The translations under genes and the position numbers were made by a program. Positions 54,001-62,200 of a stretch of 64,000 nucleotides of DNA are shown piece after piece. Source of the stretch: CAYLNL01 sp964385175 (lineage in GTDB: Bacteria; Bacteroidota; Bacteroidia; Flavobacteriales; Flavobacteriaceae). The number at the start of each line of letters is the position of its first letter. The stretch's first letter is position 1. The notes below the pieces were generated by a model. The model made no database searches. It was given only the letters and a program-made list of their open reading frames with translations, and was not told the origin of the DNA. The stretch covers positions 1-64,000 of the forward strand of contig CAYLNL010000001.1 in NCBI GenBank assembly GCA_964385175.1, read 5' to 3'.

Positions 54001-54086
54001 CTAAAAATAAGGGAATGAAAACGCAATCTCCTAAAAAGAAAGAGGAAGAACAGTTTCACTGCGACACGCTAATCTATGAAAACTAA
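51075..54086 (+). CDS. Secreted double amidohydrolase-like protein
   Basis: 1003 residues with a signal peptide (MKIRFLLALAFCYSYTLFSQ). Two amidohydrolase-like halves are fused. In the C-terminal half the metal-binding residues are present: IIDEHSHIATAAV (H-x-H), later THILEGYKVADKMAKHG (His) and MHSQGVTVAINSDDAEMSRR (His and Asp). In the N-terminal half the H-x-H position is occupied by SFIDLYTDFGV, so that half is probably not catalytic. The C-terminus is a Gln/Lys-rich tail. It is followed 13 bases later by a second amidohydrolase-like gene. Substrate unknown, perhaps peptides (imidazolonepropionase/prolidase-like). Confidence 0.85.
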   Translation: MKIRFLLALAFCYSYTLFSQEYFPKNDGVKSENTNYTAFTNAKIYVTPTKVIEKGILLIGKGKVIASGASVSIPPNTEVIDLEGKYIYPSFIDLYTDFGVDKPRRESDGRRSPQYDASREGFYWNDHVMPENNAVDKFRFDDKKAKELLEAGFGVVNAHIPDGIVRGSSVLVALNMQTNNNKRILEQRAAQHLSFSRSIASRQNYPTSLMGAMALLRQLYHDARWYEAGNSPTRDFSIEALLKNRNLPQIMEANDKLNDLRAYKIASEFNLNYLIKGGGNEFERIREVAATKASFIIPVDFPEPYDVADPYQASKISLADMRLWNQAPYNLKALADTGVTFALTTSGLKTTSDFKTNLLRAIAYGFDKTRALEALTIIPANLIRKSNELGSLRNGSYANFLVTSGDVFEKETILYENWVQGQKYTVNDKDTKDIRGNYQVSMAGMRYELTISGELEKLQSEIKADSVKLTSKINYADGWLNLFFTPAGKDKTQFVRLTAFVISETNLTGKAILADGNEVSWQAEKKPSDKKESNTPKKSEDPAPKLSPITYPNKAFGYAALPVPQTTLFKNATVWTGEDVGILQNTDVLVRNGKIAQVGNNLADRDAVVIDATGKYLTAGIIDEHSHIATAAVNEAGHNSSAEVTIEDVVNSEDINIYRNLSGGVTAIQILHGSANPIGGRSAIIKLKWGENPENLLLKNRPKFIKFALGENVKQSNWGATETVRFPQTRMGVEQVYMDYFQRAKTYGEQWKRYNALPAREKAKTAQPRYDMEMETLYEILAKERFITCHSYVQSEINMLMKVAEKFGFNINTFTHILEGYKVADKMAKHGAGGSTFSDWWAYKYEVYDAIPYNAAIMHSQGVTVAINSDDAEMSRRLNQEAAKTMKYGGVNQEEAWKFVTLNPAKLLHLDDRMGSIKIGKDADLVLWNENPLSVYAVAEKTMIDGAIYYDYEGMKVLEKQNEQQRNELIQQQLAAKNKGMKTQSPKKKEEEQFHCDTLIYEN

Positions 54087-54099
54087 AAATTAAAGAACT

Positions 54100-55407
54100 A
54101 TGAAATCGCTCAAAAACACACTATATACATTTCTTTTCGCTCTATGTTTCTCTGGCTGGGCGCAGCAAACTCCCGGCCTCAAACAAACAGAACCTATTCT
54201 CATTACAGGCGCCACGGCTCATATAGGAAATGGAACAGTTATACAGAATAGCGCCATAGGCTTTCAAAACGGGAAACTTACCTATGTGGGAAATGCAGGG
54301 CAGGTGAACAAGGCAGAATATAAAAAAATAATAGACGCCGCCGGGAAACATGTTTACCCGGGCTTTATCGCCGCCAATACCAGCTTAGGTTTAGTGGAAA
54401 TTGATGCCGTGCGGGCTACCGATGACGATGCAGAAATAGGCACTATCATTCCGCATATACGCAGCCTCATTGCCTATAATGCCGAGTCTAAGGTAATAGA
54501 GTCTATGCGCCCCAACGGGGTGTTGTTAGCGCAGGTGACCCCAAGAGGCGGCCGCATTTCAGGAACCTCTTCTATTATGCAGTTAGATGCCTGGAACTGG
54601 GAAGACGCCGTTAGTAAGGCAGATGACGGCATTCACCTAAACTGGCCTTCTTTTTTTTCCCGCAGCAGGGGAGAGGCAGATGAGGAGGTGCGGTTGAAAC
54701 CAAACGAGAATTACACTAAACAGGTTGATGAACTGGTGAGTTTTTTCGCCCAGGCAAAAGTATATCTCAAAGGAGCGCGCACACCGCAGCATATTCCTTA
54801 TGAAGCCGTGAAAGGGCTGTTTGATGGAACTCAAAGAATATATATCAATGCGCGGGGAGCGCATGAAATTGTAGACGCTGTAAATACAGTACGAGAAGCT
54901 GGTATTGCTACTATTGTAATTATCGGGGGCGATGAGGCTCATAAAATTATAGATTTTCTAAAAACGTATAAAATACCTGTATTGATAAGTCGCCCTCACC
55001 GCTTGCCAGACAGTGAAGATGATAATGTGAAACATCCCTTTAGGCTTGCCAAATTGCTCACAGATGGTGGCCTGTTGGTATCTATAGATGTAACAGGGGG
55101 AATGGAGCGCATGAATACCCGAAACCTTCCTTTTTATGCAGGCACCTGCGCTGCCTATGGGCTGGAGAAAGAAAAAGCTGTGCAGCTTATCACTGGGAAC
55201 GCTGCTAAAATACTGGGAATAGATTCTTATACAGGTACATTAGAAGTAGGAAAAGATGCTACGCTTTTTGTTTCGGAAGGAGATGCCCTGGATATGCGCA
55301 CCAACCAACTTTCGCAAGCCTATATTCAAGGGCGAGAGCTGAGCCTGGAGACCCATCAGACAGTGCTTTGGAAACGCTATATGGAAAAATATAAACACTC
55401 GCGGTAA
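54100..55407 (+). CDS. Secreted amidohydrolase-like protein lacking the H-x-H motif
   Basis: 435 residues with a signal peptide (TLYTFLFALCFSGWAQQ). Amidohydrolase fold segments are recognisable (GKHVYPGFIAANTSLGLVE, ITGNAAKILGIDSYTGTLEV, GKDATLFVSEGDAL). However, the H-x-H expected after YPGFI is replaced by AANTS, so it is likely non-catalytic. It resembles the N-terminal half of the preceding protein. The 13-base spacing indicates an operon, so the two may form a complex with one active and several inactive modules (inference). Confidence 0.82.
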   Translation: MKSLKNTLYTFLFALCFSGWAQQTPGLKQTEPILITGATAHIGNGTVIQNSAIGFQNGKLTYVGNAGQVNKAEYKKIIDAAGKHVYPGFIAANTSLGLVEIDAVRATDDDAEIGTIIPHIRSLIAYNAESKVIESMRPNGVLLAQVTPRGGRISGTSSIMQLDAWNWEDAVSKADDGIHLNWPSFFSRSRGEADEEVRLKPNENYTKQVDELVSFFAQAKVYLKGARTPQHIPYEAVKGLFDGTQRIYINARGAHEIVDAVNTVREAGIATIVIIGGDEAHKIIDFLKTYKIPVLISRPHRLPDSEDDNVKHPFRLAKLLTDGGLLVSIDVTGGMERMNTRNLPFYAGTCAAYGLEKEKAVQLITGNAAKILGIDSYTGTLEVGKDATLFVSEGDALDMRTNQLSQAYIQGRELSLETHQTVLWKRYMEKYKHSR

Positions 55408-55702
55408 AAACAGGCGTTTTTATTCGCTTAAGTAATGGAGAGTGTTTTTTCTGTTCCCTATTTTTAGTATGGGGCTTTCTTTTGTTAAGGGTACGAGGTT
55501 TTTTTAGTATATTTCTTTATTTTACTGGCATAGTGTATTTTAAATCCCTTACTCATATAGCTTTTTATCTTACCGGCCATGCTAAAAAGACAAGAATGCT
55601 ACAATAATTTAAAGAGAGAGTAAACAAACAAATTACCACTTCCCATATTGTTGATAAAATCCTTAAAAGGGGTTGCAACCAAATCAAAAAGTCTTTTTAC
55701 AT
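55408..55702. other. Intergenic region, left border of the restriction-modification island
   Basis: AT-rich, no gene recognised. A weak AAAAAC/GTTTTT hairpin just after the amidohydrolase stop (55407) could be a terminator. Confidence 0.4.
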
Positions 55703-55719
55703 TTGACAATTATTGTCAA
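55703..55719 (+). promoter_or_regulatory. Palindromic operator ahead of the restriction-modification regulator
   Basis: TTGACAAT-T-ATTGTCAA: a perfect 8-base inverted repeat with one central base, 15 bases before the likely TTG start of the HTH regulator. It is well placed to be the binding site of the HTH protein, like the C-boxes of other type II systems (inference). It could also cover a promoter element. Confidence 0.65.
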
Positions 55720-55734
55720 GTTAATATTTTCAAA

Positions 55735-56037
55735 TTGAAAACGACCGGAGAAATAATCAGAGAGAAAAGAGAGAAAAAAGGGTTGCTATTGCGACACGTT
55801 TCTGCTCAACTCGACATTGACACAGCTATACTCAGTAAAATTGAACGTGGAGAGAGAAAAGCCACAAGAGAGCAAATTACTAAATTGGCTGACATACTTG
55901 AACTCGACAAAGAATCCTTACTTATTCAATATTTGAGTGAGAAAATTCTTTACGAAATCCAAGACGAAGACTTGGGAATTCAAGCACTCAAAGTTGCTGA
56001 AAAAACAATTAAATACGGGGTAACTAAAAACAAATAA
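55735..56037 (+). CDS. XRE-type HTH regulator of the restriction-modification system (C-protein-like)
   Basis: About 100 residues if translation begins at TTG 55735 (MKTTGEIIREKREKKGLLLR). The frame is open back to a TTG at 55648 but contains no ATG, and the family alignment begins here. HTH core: LRHVSAQLDIDTAILSKIER, GERKATREQITKLADILELD. In type II systems such proteins control expression of the endonuclease and methyltransferase. A perfect palindrome lies just upstream. It is followed two bases later by the next small gene. Confidence 0.8.
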   Translation: MKTTGEIIREKREKKGLLLRHVSAQLDIDTAILSKIERGERKATREQITKLADILELDKESLLIQYLSEKILYEIQDEDLGIQALKVAEKTIKYGVTKNK

Positions 56038-56038
56038 G

Positions 56039-56245
56039 ATGGCAGAATTACTATCCATAAAAGAAGCAAGCCAGTGGGCGACAGAGTATTTGGACAAAAA
56101 TGTTACTACTTCTAACATTTCCTATCTTATCCAATACGGAAGGATAAAAAAAATAGGTGACAATGGTTCAACACAAGTAATCAAAGAAGAATTGATTGAA
56201 TATTACAAAGACCAAAAAAAATCGAGACAAGAAGAATGGAAATAG
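56039..56245 (+). CDS. Small excisionase/MerR-like HTH protein in the restriction-modification operon
   Basis: 68 residues. AELLSIKEASQWATEYLDK, then SNISYLIQYGRIKKIGDNGS and TQVIKEELIEYYKDQKK: the layout of a short winged-helix DNA-binding domain (excisionase-like). It starts two bases after the regulator and overlaps the next gene by 10 bases, so it belongs to the operon. It may bind DNA as a subunit of the methyltransferase (inference). Confidence 0.6.
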   Translation: MAELLSIKEASQWATEYLDKNVTTSNISYLIQYGRIKKIGDNGSTQVIKEELIEYYKDQKKSRQEEWK

Positions 56246-56439
56246 CACAATCAAATGAAATCATTTTTGCAATCACAAAAGAAGATTTGCAATTTGAAGC
56301 AAAAGAAAAGATGGGCAGAGAATTAACCGATGAAGAAATTCGCATTGCCAAAAAGGGATTAGAATGGGGCTTACTTACAAACATAGAAACTGTTTATCGA
56401 ACAATTTTCAAAGAGATGATTAATGATGAAAGAAATTAG
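56236..56439 (+). CDS. Small acidic protein ahead of the methyltransferase
   Basis: 67 residues, helical (NEIIFAITKEDLQFEAKEKM, ELTDEEIRIAKKGLEWGL). Overlaps the preceding gene by 10 and the methyltransferase by 17 bases. No family recognised. Its conserved position between overlapping genes supports that it is real. Confidence 0.55.
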   Translation: MEIAQSNEIIFAITKEDLQFEAKEKMGRELTDEEIRIAKKGLEWGLLTNIETVYRTIFKEMINDERN

Positions 56440-57292
56440 AACAGACATATTTGAAGGCGACAGCAAGGAAGTTTTAAAAACTTTACCTGACAATTCTGTT
56501 GACTTAATTATTACATCACCACCTTATGCCGACAGAAGGAAGCAAACTTATGGGGGCATAAGCCCTGACCATTATGTTGAATGGTTTTTGCCGATAAGCA
56601 AAGAACTTTTAAGAGTTTTGAAACCTGACGGAACTTTTATTTTGAACATAAAAGAAAAAGCTGAAAATGGAGAACGAAGCACGTATGTTCTTGAATTGAT
56701 TTTAGCATTAAGAAAACAAGGTTGGCTTTGGACAGAAGAGTTTATTTGGCACAAAAAAAATTCGTATCCCGGAAAGTGGCCAAATCGTTTTCGCGATGCT
56801 TGGGAAAGATTATTGCAATTTAATAAAACAAAATCGTTCAATATGTATCAAGACGAAGTAAAAATTCCAATTGGTGATTGGGCAAATGAACGATTAAAAA
56901 AATTGAGTGAAACCGATAAAATAAGAGATAATGCAAAAAATGGAAGCGGCTTTGGGAAAAATATTTCAAATTGGTTAGGCAAAGAAACTGTATATCCGAG
57001 TAATGTTCTGCATTTATCTACTGAGTGTAGTAATAAAAATCATAGTGCAGCATTTCCCGATGCTTTACCAGAATGGTTTATCAAACTTTTTACAAAAGAA
57101 CACAATGTTGTTTTAGACCCATTTGCAGGCTCAGGAACAACCTTGCGAGTTGCCAAAAACCTAAATCGCAATTCCATAGGAATAGAAATCATGTCTGGAT
57201 ATGTTGAGATGATTAAATATAATATACAGGAAAGTGAATTTGTATTATTTGAACCAAGCGAAGCATATGAAAAAAGAGCTAAGAATGGATGA
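56423..57292 (+). CDS. Type II DNA methyltransferase (beta-class, N4-cytosine or N6-adenine)
   Basis: 289 residues. Catalytic motif IV VDLIITSPPYADRR near residue 33 and the SAM-binding motif I DPFAGSGTTLRVAKNLNRNS near residue 235: IV before I is the beta-class order. TSPPY favours N4-cytosine methylation but N6-adenine cannot be excluded. It protects host DNA from the two endonucleases encoded downstream. It overlaps the first of them by ~26 bases. Confidence 0.9.
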   Translation: MMKEIRTDIFEGDSKEVLKTLPDNSVDLIITSPPYADRRKQTYGGISPDHYVEWFLPISKELLRVLKPDGTFILNIKEKAENGERSTYVLELILALRKQGWLWTEEFIWHKKNSYPGKWPNRFRDAWERLLQFNKTKSFNMYQDEVKIPIGDWANERLKKLSETDKIRDNAKNGSGFGKNISNWLGKETVYPSNVLHLSTECSNKNHSAAFPDALPEWFIKLFTKEHNVVLDPFAGSGTTLRVAKNLNRNSIGIEIMSGYVEMIKYNIQESEFVLFEPSEAYEKRAKNG

Positions 57293-58019
57293 TATTCTGC
57301 AATATGTAGAGGAAGAAATTACGATGTTTCACCAGCAACGATTAGATACTGTTTCTACAAAAATGGATTTTAATAAATTGATTGAGCAGAAAAATCCGTA
57401 TTTATTCAGAGCTAAAAATATGTTGACAGCACAGGAATTAGTGAAAGGTTTTGTTGATGCTTTCTTACAATCGCAAGAGGAAACACTATTTGGAAATTTT
57501 ATTGAAGGACTTGCTATTTTTGTTTGCAACAAAGTTTATAGAGCGAAGAAATCAGAACTGACGGGAATGGATTTAGAATTTGAAAAAGAAGGAATTATTT
57601 ATGCAGTTGAGATAAAAGCCGGGTGGAACTGGGGAAACGCAAGCCAAATAAAGCAACTCAAAATAAATGCAAAAGTCGCAAAAGAAAAATTAGAAAAAGA
57701 AACGGGAAAGCAGGTTGTAATTGTAAATGGTTGTTGCTTCGGTAAGAAGAAAAATTCAAACCCCGAAATGGATGGCTATTACAAAATTTGTGGTCAAGAT
57801 TTTTGGTCTCTTATTTCTAATGATGATGAACTTTATACCAAAATAATTCAACCAATTAGTCATAAAGCGAAACAGAAAAACGAAGAATTTATGGTTGCTT
57901 ATTCTGCTTTGTTGAACAGATTTACAGTTGAGTTTGCAAAGAAATTCTGCGATAAAAATGGAAATATAGAGTGGGAAAAATTAGTTGAGTTCAATTCTGG
58001 AAGAAAGAAGAAAAAATGA
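57267..58019 (+). CDS. Putative type II restriction endonuclease (PmeII-like)
   Basis: About 250 residues from ATG 57267 (MKKELRMDDILQ). A PD-(D/E)xK-type core is visible in LTGMDLEFEKEGIIYAVEIK followed by AGWNWGNASQIKQLK, where D, E and EIK could be the metal and catalytic residues. PYLFRAKNMLTAQELVKGFV and EETLFGNFIEGLAIFVC resemble PmeII-like endonucleases as I remember the family. It lies directly after the methyltransferase. The recognition sequence cannot be deduced. Confidence 0.7.
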   Translation: MKKELRMDDILQYVEEEITMFHQQRLDTVSTKMDFNKLIEQKNPYLFRAKNMLTAQELVKGFVDAFLQSQEETLFGNFIEGLAIFVCNKVYRAKKSELTGMDLEFEKEGIIYAVEIKAGWNWGNASQIKQLKINAKVAKEKLEKETGKQVVIVNGCCFGKKKNSNPEMDGYYKICGQDFWSLISNDDELYTKIIQPISHKAKQKNEEFMVAYSALLNRFTVEFAKKFCDKNGNIEWEKLVEFNSGRKKKK

Positions 58020-58737
58020 TTTTCAAAACTACAATCCTGAGCCAGCGGTAATGCCTTTTCATACTAGGTTGCTTGGACAGGACAGAATGGCTTTGTTTTC
58101 ATTTATCCATTCATTAAACACAAATTTTGGAACTAGCATTTTTGAACCAGTTGCAAAAGCATTGGCATTATCAACTTTTGCAAGTGCCGAATCACAACAA
58201 ACAGCCGGTAATCAAATTTCTTCAGAAGCTCACAGAGTAATTCAGAATATCATGGATGGACTTGCTGTTGCAACTTCGTCACCAAATAAGATTGAAGAAA
58301 TAAATGCTATTAGAGCAGTTTGCCAAACCGGAGAAATGAAAACAGTGAAGCCAACCAAAGTTGATGTAAAGCTTGTCGGGCATGACGGAACAATTTATTT
58401 ATTCGACATCAAAACAGCTAAACCAAATGCAGGTGGTTTTAAAGAATTTAAAAGAACACTTTTAGAATGGGTAGCCACAACATTAGCAGCTAATCCGACA
58501 GCAAATGTTCAGACCATTATTGCAATTCCTTACAATCCTTACGAACCACAACCTTACAATCGTTGGACTATGCGTGGCATGCTCGACTTAGACAATGAGT
58601 TAAAAGTTGCGGCAGAATTTTGGGACTTCCTTGGTGGACAAGGTGCATATACTGACCTGCTTGACATCTTTGAAAGAATCGGTTTAGAACTAAGACCAGA
58701 GATTGATGCATACTTTGCAAGATATAACAGACAATAA
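57985..58737 (+). CDS. Putative type II restriction endonuclease (TdeIII-like)
   Basis: 250 residues from TTG 57985; ATG 58051 is an alternative. Core: VMPFHTRLLGQDRMALFSFI, NTNFGTSIFEPVAKAL, KVDVKLVGHDGTIYLFDIK then TAKPNAGGFKEFKRTLLEW (D...D-x-K active site), IIAIPYNPYEPQPYNRW. This fits the TdeIII-type endonuclease family as I remember it. The N-terminus looks ~20-30 residues shorter than usual and overlaps the preceding gene by 35 bases. Two different endonucleases behind one methyltransferase is unusual. Confidence 0.75.
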   Translation: MSSILEERRKNDFQNYNPEPAVMPFHTRLLGQDRMALFSFIHSLNTNFGTSIFEPVAKALALSTFASAESQQTAGNQISSEAHRVIQNIMDGLAVATSSPNKIEEINAIRAVCQTGEMKTVKPTKVDVKLVGHDGTIYLFDIKTAKPNAGGFKEFKRTLLEWVATTLAANPTANVQTIIAIPYNPYEPQPYNRWTMRGMLDLDNELKVAAEFWDFLGGQGAYTDLLDIFERIGLELRPEIDAYFARYNRQ

Positions 58738-58894
58738 CCAACGCAGATAGTAAACAATTTCAATAAACCCGGGTGCGTTGTCTATGCTTTTGGAGATATT
58801 CAAACCTATTCCAATAACTATCTTGTTCCTGGTAATCTGCAATAAAAAGATGCAACAGTTTTTAAGGAGCTACTGAATGGAACGAGAAAAGTGA

Positions 58895-59467
58895 TTACTC
58901 ATCTCCTGCATTATATTTGTTCATGGCTTGCGCAAATCCCTCTAAACCAATGGTTTTTATAATTCTATAACCGCGCACCACCACATCTGGAATTGTATTC
59001 AACTCTTCACTTGTCCATTTCCCTAAAACATATTCTACCTGTTTTCCCGGAGGAAAATCAGAACCAATACCAACGCGTAACCGGTTATATTCCTGGGTGC
59101 CCAGCTGAAATTCTACATCTCTAAGCCCATTATGCCCGCCATGACTTCCTTTTTGCCTTATACGCATAGATCCGAAGGGAATATTGATATCATCTGTTAC
59201 TATCAGCAACTGCTCTATGGGAATTTTTTCCTTGTTTAGCCAATAAAGTACAGCCTTGCCGCTATTGTTCATATAGGTGCTTGGTTTTAAAAATGTCCAC
59301 TCAGCACCATTGATTTTATGAACGGCGATATCACCCAGTTTTTGCGTGGTGAAAGTAAGATTTTCTCTTTCGGCAAAAAAGTCTAAAATAGTAAACCCGA
59401 TATTATGTCGGGAGTGCCTGTATTCTAAGCCAATGTTTCCTAACCCTACAACAAGAAACTTTTTCAT
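58895..59467 (-). CDS. pth: Peptidyl-tRNA hydrolase
   Basis: 190 residues from ATG 59467 (MKKFLVVGLGNIGLEY), chosen because the family begins there; the frame extends to an ATG at 59530. The enzyme frees tRNA from prematurely released peptidyl-tRNA. Catalytic His in SRHNIGFTILD, Asn in FLKPSTYMNNSG, Asp region DDINIPFGSMRIRQKGSHGG and HNGLRDVEFQLGT. A promoter lies at 59565-59595. Confidence 0.94.
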   Translation of the reverse strand: MKKFLVVGLGNIGLEYRHSRHNIGFTILDFFAERENLTFTTQKLGDIAVHKINGAEWTFLKPSTYMNNSGKAVLYWLNKEKIPIEQLLIVTDDINIPFGSMRIRQKGSHGGHNGLRDVEFQLGTQEYNRLRVGIGSDFPPGKQVEYVLGKWTSEELNTIPDVVVRGYRIIKTIGLEGFAQAMNKYNAGDE

Positions 59468-59564
59468 GTGAATAGGATTTTCAGAGTCATAGATCTTAGA
59501 AAAACGATTTTTAAAAAAGGAACGTATCATAATATTATGTCTTTATAAGAAACTAATTCGGATA

Positions 59565-59595
59565 CAAAATTAGACGTTTTTTTTCACACACTCAA
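59565..59595 (-). promoter_or_regulatory. Bacteroidota-type promoter of pth
   Basis: On the minus strand: TTG (59595-59593), 20-base spacer, TAATTTTG (59572-59565), an exact match to TTG-N17-23-TAnnTTTG. Confidence 0.65.
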
Positions 59596-59597
59596 TT

Positions 59598-60752
59598 TTA
59601 ATTTGCTAAATTTAAAGTTATTTCCATCACAGTGCCTTTATCTTTAAACGAGGAAAGTACCCGTATTTTTCCACCATGGTAGTCCTCCACAATCCGCTTA
59701 ACCAAGGAAAGACCAAGCCCCCAGCCTCTTTTTTTGGTCGTAAATCCCGGCTCAAAAATACGTTTAAAATGTCGTTTCAAAATGCCTTTTCCCGTATCGG
59801 CAACCCTAATTTTTACAATTTCATCTCCCCCAACAATATCAATCCTCACCATTCCTTCACCTTTCATGGCATCAATAGCATTTTTCACCAGGTTTTCAAT
59901 AGTCCATTGGTACAAAGAAGCATTAAGCATAACCTCACCCGTTACATTATTTGCGTTCATTTCAAAAGAAATATGCTTGGAAATTCTTGGTTTCAAATAA
60001 TAATAGGCTTTTTGGGTTTCTTCTACAATATTTAATTTTTCTAATATCGGTGTAGAACCTATCTTAGAAAACCGGTCAGCAATAGCATTCAACCTATCAA
60101 TATCATTTTCTATTTCTGCAATAATAGAAGGGTCTGTATGTTTCATCTTCAAAATTTCTGCCCACCCCAATAAAGAAGACAAGGGAGTGCCTATCTGGTG
60201 TGCGGTTTCTTTTGCCATGCCCACCCAAAGCCTGTTTTGCGCTGATATACGAGAGGCTTTATAGAAGAAAAAAAGCAAAGCGGCAAACAAGAAAATAATC
60301 AATAACAAAGCAATAGGATAATACCTCAATTTGTTTAGCACCTCTGAGTTACCATAATAAATAGTGCCAAAAAATGTATTTCCATACGTAATGGACAAGG
60401 GGCTGTTTTCTCCACTAAACTGTTTTATTTTCTGCCGCAGATAATGACTGTCTTTGAGTTTACGCCCGCTGATATTGCGAGACTCTATCTGGTTATCGGC
60501 GGTTACAATAATTAAGGGAATAGAGGTGTTGGTGCGAATAATTTCTAAAGGGAGCTCCCCGATATTGCGCTCCAAATCTACAGTTTGCAGCACTTCTGCC
60601 TGCGCCGCCGCCCAGATTTTCATCCGTATCCGCTCTTCTTCCTTAAATCGTCTGAAAAAAATATATGTATTCCAGACAATTAACGCCACTACTACAAAAG
60701 AAGCGACTATAAGAATGAAGCGAATAGTTTCTTTTCGGAGGCTTTGGAACAT
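59598..60752 (-). CDS. Membrane sensor histidine kinase
   Basis: 384 residues: two transmembrane helices (~11-31 and ~146-165) flanking a ~110-residue periplasmic sensor part, then the kinase core. H-box GMAKETAHQIGTPLSSLLGW with the phosphorylated His at ~185, N-box IENLVKNAIDAMKG, G1 VADTGKGILK, and G2 GWGLGLSLVKRIVEDYHGG. No response-regulator gene is adjacent, so it is an orphan kinase. Ligand unknown. Confidence 0.9.
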   Translation of the reverse strand: MFQSLRKETIRFILIVASFVVVALIVWNTYIFFRRFKEEERIRMKIWAAAQAEVLQTVDLERNIGELPLEIIRTNTSIPLIIVTADNQIESRNISGRKLKDSHYLRQKIKQFSGENSPLSITYGNTFFGTIYYGNSEVLNKLRYYPIALLLIIFLFAALLFFFYKASRISAQNRLWVGMAKETAHQIGTPLSSLLGWAEILKMKHTDPSIIAEIENDIDRLNAIADRFSKIGSTPILEKLNIVEETQKAYYYLKPRISKHISFEMNANNVTGEVMLNASLYQWTIENLVKNAIDAMKGEGMVRIDIVGGDEIVKIRVADTGKGILKRHFKRIFEPGFTTKKRGWGLGLSLVKRIVEDYHGGKIRVLSSFKDKGTVMEITLNLAN

Positions 60753-60952
60753 TGCAAACCGTTTTTTTTAAATTATATACCTACCTTATAAGGGATTCAT
60801 CTCAAATTTATTGTTTTAAACCTACTTGTAAAGATATAAATTCTATACAAAAGCCGTCTCGCACATACAAGACCCATCAAATATACGAATGCCTTTCTGT
60901 GTGTTTTAAGAAAACTGAATAATAAAACAGGAAAAACAGCTACTTTTCTCTC

Positions 60953-60960
60953 TATCTTTG
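60953..60960 (+). promoter_or_regulatory. Possible -7 promoter element of ruvB
   Basis: TATCTTTG, five bases before the ruvB start codon, matches TAnnTTTG. No TTG element is clear at the expected distance. Confidence 0.45.
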
Positions 60961-60965
60961 CAAGT

Positions 60966-61988
60966 ATGAATGAGCACCTCATCCCCGATAAAGAGCGGTT
61001 TTCTCCTGAAGAGTTAGATATTGAACGGGCGTTGCGTCCGATCTCTTTTGGAGATTTTGTAGGGCAGGAAGCCATTCTCGGCAACCTGCGGGTATTTGTG
61101 CAGGCTGCTAACCTGCGGGGAGAGGCATTAGACCATACCCTTTTTCACGGCCCGCCGGGACTGGGAAAAACTACCCTGGCGAACCTCGTGGCAAATGAAT
61201 TAGGTGTTGCCATTAAAGTAACCTCTGGCCCGGTGTTAGATAAACCGGGAGACCTGGCAGGATTGCTAACAGGCTTGGAAAAACGCGATGTGTTGTTTAT
61301 AGATGAAATTCATCGTTTAAGCCCCGTGGTAGAAGAGTACTTATATTCGGCAATGGAAGATTACAAGATAGATATTCTCATTGAGTCTGGTCCCAATGCA
61401 CGGAGCGTTCAAATACACCTTAACCCCTTTACTCTCATTGGCGCCACCACCCGCTCGGGGCTGCTAACAGCGCCCATGCGCGCGCGTTTTGGCATTTCCA
61501 GCCGACTGGAATATTACACTACAGAATTGCTGGCTACTATTGTTCAGCGCAGCGCCCAGATTTTAAAAATACCTGTTTCTGTTGAAGCGGCTATAGAAAT
61601 AGCCCGGCGCAGCAGGGGAACGCCTCGTATTGCCAATGCACTCTTGCGCAGGGTGAGAGATTTTGCTCAAATACAAGGCGATGGAAAAATAGGAATAGAA
61701 ATAACCCGCTTTGGATTGAAAGCGTTGAATGTAGATAGGTACGGGCTGGATGAGATGGATAATAAAATTTTAAGCACTCTTATTGATAAATTTAAAGGAG
61801 GCCCTGTGGGAATAACAACCATAGCCACAGCGGTTTCTGAAAGCGCAGAAACTATAGAAGAAGTGTATGAACCTTTTCTAATACAACAAGGTTTTATTGT
61901 GAGAACCCCCAGGGGGCGCGAAGTTACCGAATTAGCCTATAAACATCTTGGCAGAATTAAACCCCAATCTCAAGGAGGGTTGTTTTAA
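60966..61988 (+). CDS. ruvB: Holliday junction branch migration ATPase RuvB
   Basis: 340 residues, the hexameric motor that drives branch migration with RuvA. N-terminal ALRPISFGDFVGQEAILGNL, Walker A HGPPGLGKTTLA (~62-69), Walker B DVLFIDEIHRLSP, sensor LIGATTRSGLLTAPMRARFG, and C-terminal winged helix IQQGFIVRTPRGREVTELAY. Full length with the family-typical start. Confidence 0.97.
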   Translation: MNEHLIPDKERFSPEELDIERALRPISFGDFVGQEAILGNLRVFVQAANLRGEALDHTLFHGPPGLGKTTLANLVANELGVAIKVTSGPVLDKPGDLAGLLTGLEKRDVLFIDEIHRLSPVVEEYLYSAMEDYKIDILIESGPNARSVQIHLNPFTLIGATTRSGLLTAPMRARFGISSRLEYYTTELLATIVQRSAQILKIPVSVEAAIEIARRSRGTPRIANALLRRVRDFAQIQGDGKIGIEITRFGLKALNVDRYGLDEMDNKILSTLIDKFKGGPVGITTIATAVSESAETIEEVYEPFLIQQGFIVRTPRGREVTELAYKHLGRIKPQSQGGLF

Positions 61989-62200
61989 AAGTGAGAAGAC
62001 TTTTTTCTATTCTGCAAAAAGCACTCCTCCAGTTCTTTTTTTAAAAAGAATATCTCTTCCTTTACAGCCTCTAACTGTTTCTTCAGGTTAGTTTTTATAT
62101 CATCATTTAAATGATGAATACCATCCTCCGTCAAGTCGTAGTATTTTCGCTCTTCTTTCTCTATAATTTTCTTTTTTCGCCCCATAGTTATACAATGCAA
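61985..62200 (-). CDS. Small basic coiled-coil protein
   Basis: 71 residues, convergent with ruvB and overlapping its end by four bases. N-terminal basic part (MGRKKKIIEKEERKYYDLTE from the second Met) and a heptad-like helix (TNLKKQLEAVKEEIFFLKKE). Probably a real small protein but no family is known to me. The 266 bases to rho hold nothing else recognisable except a TAAATTTG box at 62337. Confidence 0.5.
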   Translation of the reverse strand: MHCITMGRKKKIIEKEERKYYDLTEDGIHHLNDDIKTNLKKQLEAVKEEIFFLKKELEECFLQNRKKSSHF

